Notes under the pieces: model-generated
What the model was told of the DNA's origin: nothing
Database searches by the model: none
What the model saw: the letters and a program-made list of their open reading frames with translations, nothing else
Source: Phycisphaerales bacterium UBA1926
GTDB taxonomy: Bacteria > Planctomycetota > Phycisphaerae > Phycisphaerales > UBA1924
NCBI GenBank assembly: GCA_002337215.1
Contig: DDFO01000034.1
Coordinates: 4,932-21,514 of the forward strand
Length of the DNA: 16,583 nucleotides
Direction: 5' to 3'
Position numbers and translations under genes: made by a program
Shown: positions 1 through 6,756 of the stretch, one piece after another
How positions within the stretch are numbered: position 1 is the first letter of the stretch
How the letters are laid out: the number at the start of each line of letters is the position of its first letter

Positions 1-21
1 AGGCACTAGGCACTAGGCACT
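1..21. repeat. 7-bp tandem repeat, three copies, at window edge
   Basis: Three exact head-to-tail copies of AGGCACT fill the first 21 bases, followed by GG. The array probably continues to the left of the window, so its true copy number is unknown. No gene is visible around it. It looks like a simple microsatellite-type repeat in an intergenic region. No function can be assigned. Confidence 0.8.
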
Positions 22-266
22 GGTCGGGCCTGTTTGTGGGTTTGTCCTGCGTCCGTTCCCGTGTTGCTCTTGCCGGTTCGGTGAGGGGCCACGGCATTCG
101 TGACGGGGTTGGAGGCGCGGCCGCAGCGGGGTGCGGGTGGGCGTTTCTGTGCGCACATGGCGGCGGTGATCGCGTCGCGGTTGGCGGGGATCCTGAGAAA
201 AAAAGAATTGCTTGAGGTGGTGGGGTTTGCGCGCTGCCGGGTGGTGCGGTGTGCAGCGCCCGGGCC

Positions 267-461
267 ATCGACGGGACGGTCCGATCGGCTCGCACGAGCG
301 TGTGCCGGACGAACGGGAAGAGATGGCGGACCAACCGCGGGGTTCTGTCCATCAACGAGCGCGTGCGGCGGATCAACTGTCGTTGTTGTGGCATCAACAG
401 GAGCGGTTGATGGATCAACGGTCCTCGTTGTGGCATCAACAAGAGCAGTTCGTGGATCAAC
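267..461. repeat. 21-bp phased repeat array with ATCAAC core (42-bp higher-order unit)
   Basis: The core ATCAAC occurs at 351, 372, 393, 414, 435 and 456, spaced exactly 21 bp. Degenerate copies continue leftwards in phase: ACCAAC at 330, ACGAAC at 309 and ATCGAC at 267; the copy expected at 288 is unrecognisable. Units starting at 372 and 414 resemble each other, as do those at 393 and 435, which gives a 42-bp higher-order period. 21 bp is seven codons and also about two helical turns. Read in the frame of a possible TTG-started ORF (212-493, 93 aa) it gives heptads carrying D-Q or H-Q with hydrophobic pairs. Read on the minus strand it gives V-D heptads. A count of G+C by codon phase over 121-180 shows no coding bias, so I call it a DNA repeat rather than a gene. 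Confidence 0.7.
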
Positions 462-483
462 AACGGGCGTGCGCGTGGCGCAC

Positions 484-825
484 GGGCGGATAAACGGGGT
501 GGACGCTGCGGGGCAGCCGGTAAAAGGGGGGAAGACAAGGCCTTGGAGATTCTCGGCTGCACACGCCCCCCCAGATCCCGTACACTGGACAGCTAGGCGG
601 CTGTCGGTCGGCACCGCGGCCTGGGACCATGGCCGGTACGCGATCAGCAGAAACGCCAAGAGCGAGGCAATCTCACCGCCGAAAGGCGCAGTCTCCCGCT
701 CCGGGTCGCGCTGACGACTTTCGGGATCACCCCCACCGCGTGGTCGGACGCAAGTACGACCCGGCATCAGCGGCTCCCGTGTTAAAGGCACCGTACAACG
801 CAAGATACTTAACCTGTGGCTGATC
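484..825. other. Intergenic stretch without a recognisable gene
   Basis: Between the 21-bp array and the start codon of the nuclease-STAND gene I see no convincing coding frame, RNA gene or hairpin terminator. A weak promoter-like pair lies at its right end: TTAAAG at 782-787 and GATACT at 804-809, spaced 16 bp. Each matches the bacterial consensus only partly. No Shine-Dalgarno sequence precedes the ATG at 826. Confidence 0.4.
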
Positions 826-1854
826 ATGAGCGATACACCACCGACAATCGACTTCCACCGAATCCGCACCTACGACGGCACGCAACATGGCGGCTATGAG
901 CAACTTGCGGTAGAACTCTTTGCGCGTGCGCAAAACCTTTCGAGGCAGCTTGTGCGAGTGAATGGTTCCGGCGGCGACGGCGGCGTCGAGGCTTACGCCC
1001 AGACCGAAAACGAAGGAGAAATCGGTATGCAGGCCAAGTTCTTTGAGAAACTTGGTTCAAGCCAGTGGCGGCAAATAGATAAATCGGCGAAGACTGCGCT
1101 GCAACAGCATCCGGATTTGAGCGAGTACCATATTTACGTTCCCCTGGACAGAACGCAGGGCCGATCGGGCAAAAAGAAGACCTCGGGACAAATTGAACGA
1201 TGGAATGAGTATGTCAAGTCATGGCACCAGCTGCCGCATGGATCCGGTGTTAAATTTGTTTGGTGCGGACGATTTGAAATCGAAACTGCTCTAAAAAATC
1301 CGCAGAATTTCGACTTGCTCTATTACTGGTTTGGGACACATCTGTTTGATGACACGTGGCAAGATCGCCCGCTACAAGCATCGCTGAAGACGCTCGGTGA
1401 GCGCTATCAGCCAAACCGCCATGTGGACGCGAACGTCGGATACGAACTCGACCGATTCGTCTGGTCGCCTTCGTCTCATCGCTCACTTGAAGATCGCTAC
1501 TCGGCTTTCGCCGAGGCATGCCTCAGTTTCACTCAGTTGCTCGGGCATCTCGCGCTACCCGATTTGCACGGAGATTGCATTGATCTCGTGCGAAAGGCCA
1601 TCGATGAAGTCGTTCGCGTCGAGTATCCATCTTATGGGGTAAAGCAGGTAGAGCAAGTTCTGGGTCCGGCCCGGAAACTCCTAGGACTGGTTTACAAACT
1701 GTCCTCCGCTCTTAACGATCAACAAAAAAAAGTGAGCCCAAACGGGACAAATTTCCTCGGTACAGAGTCGACACTTTCACCCGTGCGGTCCATGATTGGG
1801 TCGATTCACTTGGGGATTACAGCGATGCCGATTCTCAATTCGCCCTCGTCATAG
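826..1854 (+). CDS. N-terminal part of a frame-split Mrr-like nuclease-STAND NTPase (Avs-like antiphage protein)
   Basis: This frame encodes 342 residues, of which about 1-302 are genuine. A PD-(D/E)XK fold of the Mrr type is indicated by GGDGGVE (Asp51, Glu55) followed by MQAK (Gln69, Lys71), the D...QxK arrangement of Mrr nucleases, so DNA cleavage is the likely effector activity. Around 190-211, LGERYQPN...YELDRF resembles the junction segment I recall between effector and NTPase domains of Avs-type (AVAST) proteins. A helical segment follows to about residue 300. The frame then reaches A8 at 1724-1731 and stops at 1852-1854; the last ~40 residues look like out-of-frame translation. The rest of the protein continues in the -1 frame. 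Codon use and GC are lower than in neighbouring genes, suggesting horizontal acquisition. No ribosome-binding site is visible before the ATG. The Avs assignment is inferred from motifs, not from a database search. Confidence 0.82.
   Translation: MSDTPPTIDFHRIRTYDGTQHGGYEQLAVELFARAQNLSRQLVRVNGSGGDGGVEAYAQTENEGEIGMQAKFFEKLGSSQWRQIDKSAKTALQQHPDLSEYHIYVPLDRTQGRSGKKKTSGQIERWNEYVKSWHQLPHGSGVKFVWCGRFEIETALKNPQNFDLLYYWFGTHLFDDTWQDRPLQASLKTLGERYQPNRHVDANVGYELDRFVWSPSSHRSLEDRYSAFAEACLSFTQLLGHLALPDLHGDCIDLVRKAIDEVVRVEYPSYGVKQVEQVLGPARKLLGLVYKLSSALNDQQKKVSPNGTNFLGTESTLSPVRSMIGSIHLGITAMPILNSPSS
1724..1731 (+). other. A8 run containing an A AAA AAA slippery heptamer at the frame switch
   Basis: Eight consecutive A residues. 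In the upstream frame the codons are CAA (1723) AAA (1726) AAA (1729), so 1725-1731 is a correctly phased A AAA AAA heptamer for -1 frameshifting. A -1 shift here resumes at AGT (1731) and enters the 1099-residue downstream frame directly. The downstream frame has a TAA at 1713-1715, so the switch must occur between there and the upstream-frame stop at 1852. I see no strong stimulatory stem-loop in the next 60 bases. Polymerase slippage, a real single-base insertion, or a homopolymer sequencing error would look identical. Confidence 0.6.
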
Positions 1855-4800
1855 GGGAAGCCGGCACCGGCAAGAGCCACCTGCTCGCACACTGCATCGT
1901 TCAGGCGCGGGAGCGCAGCCAGCCTGCAGTTCTCGTCCTGGGCGAGCAGCTCCTCGACAGTCGGCCGCCGCTGGTTCAGTTGTGCGAGCAGATTGGATGG
2001 AAGGGCGGAGCGGATTCGCTGTTCGGCGCACTGAATGTTGCCGGTTCGCTTGTGTCGCGTCCGGCATTGCTGTTCATTGATGCACTCAACGAGAGCGGCG
2101 AACGACGCCTCTGGAAGAGCCACCTCCACTCGGTAGCCGAAGAAGTTCGGAAGTACCCGCATGTGCGACTAGTCGTCTCGTGCCGGAGCGACTTTGTCGG
2201 CATAACCATGCCGGATGATTTCGAGGGTGACGCGCCCGACAACTGGAGATTGATCCACCACCGCGGGCTCGGCGACGTGCTGGCAGAGGTTGTTGAACGA
2301 TACTTTAGAACCTATGGCATTCAGTCGCCGCACTTTCCTCCTTTATTGGATGAGTTTCGTAACCCTCTGTTTCTTGATACTTTCTGTCGAGCGTTTGAGA
2401 ACCAGTCGTTGCCAGCCGGGCCGATTCCGCTTCAGGCTGTAATGGAGCGGCGAGTTTCGCGTCTCGCCGAGAAGATCCAGCAGGATATCGATTGTGACGA
2501 ACACCACGTCCGGCAGGCGGTTCGTGCGCTCGCCGAGCAGATTCGCAGCAATAATGGGTTGGCTGTCACGGAAGCGATTGCGAGAGCTGCGATCGAGCCG
2601 CACTCGCCCTCTGCCAAACGAACGCGTTCGCTCTACACGCACCTCCTGTCGAACGGCGTCATCGTCGAGAGAGTCGATCGTCCTTGGGAGGACGACCCCA
2701 CTCTTGTCGTGCGTTTTGCGTTCGAGCGTTTTTCCGACTACTTCATCGCACGTGGTCTTTTCGATGAGGCCGCCGACGTTGACGCTCTTCGTGAACTGGT
2801 GCAGGAAAGTGGCCGGCTCGGATGGATGAGAGGCTGGAAAACCTATTTCAAAAACCGCGGTGTCGCCTGCGCGCTCGCCATTCTCGTTCCGGAGACGTTC
2901 GGCGTGGAACTCATCGATGTCCTCCCGGCCGACATCGAGCATCGTGGCGATGTCTTGGCTGATCTGATGGACTCGCTTCCTTGGCGCAGCGGCACGTCGA
3001 TCACCGAGTCTACAGCCAAGCTCTTGCCTGAGGCATCGCGATACTGGCCGGCCGCTTCGTTCATCGAAGCGTTGTTGCGCATATCAACGATACCCGGTCA
3101 CCCCTTTAATGCTCGTTTTCTTCATCAGAAACTCACAGCGATGACGCTGCCGAAGCGGGACGTCATGTGGACTATTCCAGTTGCCCAGCTGGCTGGTGAA
3201 GCGGATGCGGTCCCATCCAGCCTGCTTGAATGGGCGATCCAGGTGCCGCAAGAGTTGGTGTCCGACGAACAAGCTGAGCTCGTCGCCACGGTGCTTCTTT
3301 GGTTTGGATCGAGCAATAGGGTTGCCTTCCGATCGCGAGCGGGGCTCGCTGCCATACGAATTCTTCGTGGTCGTCTGGAAGTTACTAGCCGCTTGGTCGA
3401 GAAGTTCGATACTGTCGACGATCCGTATGTCGTCGAACGTGTCTATGCCGTGGCGTGCGGCGTGGCGATGCGGGAGCCGCCGGGCGAGTGGTTGTGCCAA
3501 CTGGCGTCAATCGTACGTCGTCTCATGTTTGAGACTATCGAAGTGCGTCCGCACATTCTGCTGAGAGATTATGCGCGGGCGTTGCTTGAGGCGGCGGCCC
3601 ACAACGACTGTCTCAGTGTGGCCAACTTGTCCCAGCCATTTCGCCCGCCGTATAGCTCGACGATGCCGTCCATCATCGCTGAGGCTGAGGCACAGCAGAT
3701 CGAGAATGACAAGCAATGGTGGAGAATCGCATCATCGGTGCGGCCGGAGGGCATGGGTGGGTACGGGGATTTTGGGCGATATATCATGGGGTCGGCTGTA
3801 GAAAGCTTTCTTGATACGATCAAAGAGAAGGCTGCTCCGAATGATCGACGTGCGGTTCGGTTCGATGACCTACGAGCACGACGGTGGGTGCTTCAGCGTG
3901 TAAAGGAACTTGGCTGGACGGGCGAATTATTTGGTGCGTACGACGACCGTCAGAACGACTATCGCAGGATGCACGATGAGCACAAGATAGAGCGTATCGG
4001 TAAGAAGTACCAGTGGATTGCGCTGCATGAGCTTCTGGGGTACATCTCCGATCACTATCACATGTGCTCAGATTGGAACGGGGAGCCGCAAAGCTTCGAA
4101 GGTGCATGGCAGACTTTCCGGCGGGACTTTGATCCATCGGCAGAACCCTCTACTGGACTGGCCATGTACAACGAGGAGGATGAGCGATCACAGGCGCCTC
4201 CGCCGCGGTCTGCGGTCCCATGGAAGTACTCAGTTCCTTATCGCGACCCGTTCGAGAACCTTGAACTCCTTGCAGATCGTCCTGCATGGGTAAGGAAAAG
4301 ACCGGATGACCCGATTCATTTGCTCTCCGCCCAGCGAGCCGGTGATCAAGGTCGATGGCTTGTTCTTGATGGCTATTGGAGTTGGAAAGAGCCACGCATC
4401 CTGCGGATCCGACACGGGTGGGATGGCCGTAGCGAGATGTGGATTCACGCTCGGACTTGGCTCGTCAACAAGAGTGACGCCCCGGGATTTCTGGGTCGCA
4501 TCAGAAAGCTCAACTTTTGGGGTCATGGTATACGCGGCGTCTCACTCGGTGCCGGGTGGATTGGTGAGTATCCTTATGGAGGTGCATTTGCTGAAGTATC
4601 CAAGTGGTGCGAGGAGCCGGATTCGCTAACCGGGAACGACGAAGTGCTGCACGTGAGGGCAACCTGTGACTGGGATCAACTCGGCGGTCCAGTCGTGCCG
4701 TCCCCGAAGCTGTGTGATTTACTGAAACTTCGTTGGTCAGGCGAGAACGCGACCTTTGTCGGACCGGCTGGTGTTGCAATTACTACTCAGGCCCCTCTTC

Positions 4801-5030
4801 CGAACGCAGGCGAAACGGCACCGTGCGTTGTTGACGAGGAACGGCTGCAGGCAGGATTAGCTCAAGCAGGTCTGCAGATCGTTTGGGGGATTGTGGGGGA
4901 GAGGCGCTGTTGGAATGGAGAAAAGATGGTAGGTGATGTCGAGATGCAGTTCAGCGGCGTGTACACGCTTTCCAACGACGGTCTACGTGGCGGATTGACG
5001 GTGATCGAAGTCATCGACCTTCCGCTTTGA
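1731..5030 (+). CDS. C-terminal part of the frame-split nuclease-STAND NTPase: NTPase core and sensor-like region
   Basis: This is the continuation of the gene starting at 826; joined by a -1 shift the product would be about 1401 residues. It opens with a linker (KFPRYRVDTFTRAVHDWVDS), then Walker A GEAGTGKS (1854-1877, fused residue ~344), Walker B LLFIDALNES (~residue 419), an arginine sensor VVSCRSDF (~454) and a NPLFL motif (~513) typical of STAND ATPases. About 880 residues follow with no enzyme motif. They include ERIGKKYQWIALHE (from ~1056), which I recall from C-terminal regions of other large defence-type ATPases. In Avs proteins this half binds a phage protein and triggers nuclease assembly; that role here is inferred. 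The first possible start codon in this frame is TTG at 1980, after Walker A, so independent translation would give a dead ATPase. Composition is lower in GC than the host-like genes. Confidence 0.82.
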   Translation, partial: SEPKRDKFPRYRVDTFTRAVHDWVDSLGDYSDADSQFALVIGEAGTGKSHLLAHCIVQARERSQPAVLVLGEQLLDSRPPLVQLCEQIGWKGGADSLFGALNVAGSLVSRPALLFIDALNESGERRLWKSHLHSVAEEVRKYPHVRLVVSCRSDFVGITMPDDFEGDAPDNWRLIHHRGLGDVLAEVVERYFRTYGIQSPHFPPLLDEFRNPLFLDTFCRAFENQSLPAGPIPLQAVMERRVSRLAEKIQQDIDCDEHHVRQAVRALAEQIRSNNGLAVTEAIARAAIEPHSPSAKRTRSLYTHLLSNGVIVERVDRPWEDDPTLVVRFAFERFSDYFIARGLFDEAADVDALRELVQESGRLGWMRGWKTYFKNRGVACALAILVPETFGVELIDVLPADIEHRGDVLADLMDSLPWRSGTSITESTAKLLPEASRYWPAASFIEALLRISTIPGHPFNARFLHQKLTAMTLPKRDVMWTIPVAQLAGEADAVPSSLLEWAIQVPQELVSDEQAELVATVLLWFGSSNRVAFRSRAGLAAIRILRGRLEVTSRLVEKFDTVDDPYVVERVYAVACGVAMREPPGEWLCQLASIVRRLMFETIEVRPHILLRDYARALLEAAAHNDCLSVANLSQPFRPPYSSTMPSIIAEAEAQQIENDKQWWRIASSVRPEGMGGYGDFGRYIMGSAVESFLDTIKEKAAPNDRRAVRFDDLRARRWVLQRVKELGWTGELFGAYDDRQNDYRRMHDEHKIERIGKKYQWIALHELLGYISDHYHMCSDWNGEPQSFEGAWQTFRRDFDPSAEPSTGLAMYNEEDERSQAPPPRSAVPWKYSVPYRDPFENLELLADRPAWVRKRPDDPIHLLSAQRAGDQGRWLVLDGYWSWKEPRILRIRHGWDGRSEMWIHARTWLVNKSDAPGFLGRIRKLNFWGHGIRGVSLGAGWIGEYPYGGAFAEVSKWCEEPDSLTGNDEVLHVRATCDWDQLGGPVVPSPKLCDLLKLRWSGENATFVGPAGVAITTQAPLPNAGETAPCVVDEERLQAGLAQAGLQIVWGIVGERRCWNGEKMVGDVEMQFSGVYTLSNDGLRGGLTVIEVIDLPL

Positions 5031-5274
5031 CCGTAAGGATGACTAGCGGTAGTCGGAACTCCCGCGGATAAACATATCGCTGAATGGGGCGCAGGCCATG
5101 GTGTTCGAGGTCTAACACGACGTCACGCTGACCAACGACTGGGATTAACTCTCTGAGACTCGGCATGAAGAGGCATGCTTGTTTGTCGGGTTTGAGTCGG
5201 TTGTACAGCCTGCTGGTCGATTTCAGAAAATAGTTAGCATTCCACCAAAGCTCCAGTGCTTCTCGTCCGACCAC
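5011..5274 (-). CDS. Possible small hypothetical protein, convergent with the STAND gene
   Basis: A GTG-started frame of 87 residues runs opposite to the end of the STAND gene and overlaps its last 20 bases, ending at TGA (5011-5013). The translation is plausible as a soluble protein: LELWWNANYFLKSTSRLYN near the N terminus, then a stretch rich in hydrophobic beta-like segments such as RDVVLDLEHHGLRPIQRY. Third-codon positions are mixed, near half G+C by eye, matching the STAND gene rather than the GC-rich host genes, so it may belong to the same imported segment. It has no good ribosome-binding site and the frame opens only shortly upstream. It could be a remnant of a longer gene or a chance ORF. 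I do not recognise a family. Confidence 0.35.
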   Translation of the reverse strand: MVGREALELWWNANYFLKSTSRLYNRLKPDKQACLFMPSLRELIPVVGQRDVVLDLEHHGLRPIQRYVYPREFRLPLVILTVKAEGR

Positions 5275-5399
5275 CAGCCCTGACCCGTGGCCGGCTGTGA
5301 TCGGCGCGGGAATCCGTCATGCCTGAGTGCGCGGCAGCCGTCCCGAAATCGAGGCGTGCATTTCGGCACGCCCTGCCATCTTCGCACAGGAGTAAACCT

Positions 5400-6071
5400 A
5401 TGGGCGTCATCCCCAACACCCGCATCGGCAAGATCGAGTTCTACGAGGCACACCTCGCGGCATGGGCCACCAACGCCGCCGACATCGGCCTCGACCCCGC
5501 CGCCGTCCTCGCATTCCAGACCCTCGTCTCCAACGCCCGGACCGGATACCTCGACGCCGAGATGGCACGCGAGGCCTCCAAGGCCGCCACCCAGAACTTC
5601 TACATCGAGACCGACGCCATGGCCGCCGTCGGCTCCAGCCTCATCCGCGCCATCCGCAACTACGCCGAGAGCAACGACGACCCGAGCGTCTACACCCTCG
5701 CCCAGATCCCCGCGCCCGCCGAGCCCGGGCCCGTCGGCCCCCCCGGCCAGCCCTACGAGTTCATCGTCGGCCTCGCCGCCACCGGGGCCCTCGGTCTCAA
5801 GTGGAAGTGCGACAACCCGGCCGGCGCGTCGGGCACCGTCTACGAGATCCAGCGCCGGCTCGGCACGGGCCCCTTCGAGTTCGTCGGCGTCCCCGGCGAG
5901 CGGACCTTTGAAGACAGCACGATCCCGGCCGGTTCGTCGAGCATCGTCTACCAGATCACGGCCGTCCGCTCCAAGACCCGCGGCCAGCCCGCCCAGTTCC
6001 TCGTGAACTTCGGCACCGGCGGGGCAACGGCGTTCGCCATCACCGGCAACGACATCCGTCTCGCGGCCTGA
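5400..6071 (+). CDS. Planctomycete small protein with C-terminal fibronectin type III-like domain
   Basis: The 223-residue product starts at ATG 5400, preceded by AGGAG (5388-5392) seven bases upstream. The frame is open further upstream (to 5319), but that extension lacks this signal. Residues 1-100 are helical and begin MGVIPNTRIGKIEFYEAH. A Pro/Gly hinge (AQIPAPAEPGPVGPPGQP, about 101-118) leads to an FN3-like beta sandwich (about 119-205) containing LGLKWKCDNP, GTVYEIQRRL and IVYQITAVRS. No signal peptide is present, so it is probably cytoplasmic or exported by another route. I recall similar proteins of this length in planctomycete genomes, often annotated only as FN3-containing. It is a single-gene unit with its own terminator. 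The function is unknown; an adaptor or binding role would be a guess. Confidence 0.8.
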   Translation: MGVIPNTRIGKIEFYEAHLAAWATNAADIGLDPAAVLAFQTLVSNARTGYLDAEMAREASKAATQNFYIETDAMAAVGSSLIRAIRNYAESNDDPSVYTLAQIPAPAEPGPVGPPGQPYEFIVGLAATGALGLKWKCDNPAGASGTVYEIQRRLGTGPFEFVGVPGERTFEDSTIPAGSSSIVYQITAVRSKTRGQPAQFLVNFGTGGATAFAITGNDIRLAA

Positions 6072-6097
6072 GCACGCAACCCAGCAAGATCCACACG

Positions 6098-6120
6098 GCG
6101 GGCCGGATGGCCCGCTTTTT
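6098..6120 (+). terminator. Rho-independent terminator of the FN3-like gene
   Basis: A perfect 7-bp stem, GCGGGCC (6098-6104) with GGCCCGC (6109-6115), encloses the tetraloop GGAT and is followed directly by five T residues (6116-6120). It lies 26 bases after the stop codon of the FN3-like gene. This is the clearest intrinsic terminator in the window. Confidence 0.85.
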
Positions 6121-6180
6121 CGTGGCGGCTTGATGCTCAGGGTGAATGCATCGGAGAATCTCGCCGGCTAATCTGTCGGT

Positions 6181-6756
6181 ATGACGCGGACTCCTGTTCG
6201 GAATTGTCGAGCGATGCGTGCGAAGTCGTGGAGACGAGGGCACTTGCTGATCGCATTGGGTGCAGCAGTTACAGTCGGTGGATTGGCGGGGTGCATCAAC
6301 ACCGAGAACAACCCGGATCGCCCGGTCGTGACACCGCCTTCGGGGACGGTGGTCGCGTCGCCCTTCTCTCCCGCGGGGGTGCGGGTGCTGTCGCTGACGC
6401 ACTTTGAGCGCACGCCCGAGGAGGGCGATCGCGTGATGCTCTTCTTCGAGTTGATCGACCAGTGGGGCGACACCGTGAAAGGCGCGGGTCGGCTCGAGGT
6501 CCGGGTCAGCGATCCCAACGGTTCGGGGACCGAGGAATGGGAGATCGATCTCGCGGATCTCACGCGGAACGCGTCGCTCTACGACCCGTCGACGCGGGCG
6601 TACCGGCTCGCGCTGCGGGAACTGCCCGCGTGGCTTCGCGCGATCGCCGCGGGGGGCGAGGGCGAGGCGTCGGTCGAGGTGTACTTCAGGACGGTTGGGG
6701 CTGACGGTCGGCGCGTGGTGCTCCGCGACCGGTACGCGCTCCGGGGGCCGAGTTGA
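6181..6756 (+). CDS. Predicted lipoprotein of unknown function
   Basis: This encodes 191 residues. A basic N terminus is followed by the hydrophobic stretch LLIALGAAVTVGGLAGC, a lipobox ending at Cys38, so the mature protein should be lipid-anchored at a cell-envelope membrane. An internal ATG at 6214 (residue 12) would give a more standard signal length of 27 residues and may be the real start; neither has a good ribosome-binding site. After a Pro-rich tether, the domain (about 60-190) has alternating beta-like segments such as VMLFFELIDQWGDTVKGAGR and EASVEVYFRTVG. It resembles planctomycete envelope lipoproteins in style, but I cannot name a family. A weak promoter-like pair, TTGATG (6130) and GAGAAT (6154) spaced 18 bp, precedes it. 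Its last 71 bases overlap the 3' end of the convergent phosphatase gene. Confidence 0.75.
   Translation: MTRTPVRNCRAMRAKSWRRGHLLIALGAAVTVGGLAGCINTENNPDRPVVTPPSGTVVASPFSPAGVRVLSLTHFERTPEEGDRVMLFFELIDQWGDTVKGAGRLEVRVSDPNGSGTEEWEIDLADLTRNASLYDPSTRAYRLALRELPAWLRAIAAGGEGEASVEVYFRTVGADGRRVVLRDRYALRGPS

Noticed and set aside
267..461. CRISPR array
   Set aside because: The repeats are contiguous 21-bp units with only a 6-bp conserved core. There are no 28-37-bp repeats separated by unique spacers, and no cas gene is nearby.
212..493. Plus-strand frame with heptads carrying D-Q and H-Q, resembling a coiled-coil protein
   Set aside because: It starts at a TTG without a ribosome-binding site, and its regularity follows automatically from the 21-bp repeat. 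It is kept only as an alternative reading of the repeat.
6..869. Long minus-strand frame (287 codons) with V-D heptads across the 21-bp repeats
   Set aside because: Codon-phase G+C over 121-180 shows no bias, the frame overlaps the start of the nuclease gene, the N-terminal part looks random, and no domain is recognisable. Long open frames are common by chance in GC-rich DNA.
5031..5399. Search for a tRNA, integrase fragment or attachment site at the right border of the low-GC segment
   Set aside because: I see no cloverleaf-like sequence, no recombinase motif, and no direct repeat shared with the region before 826.
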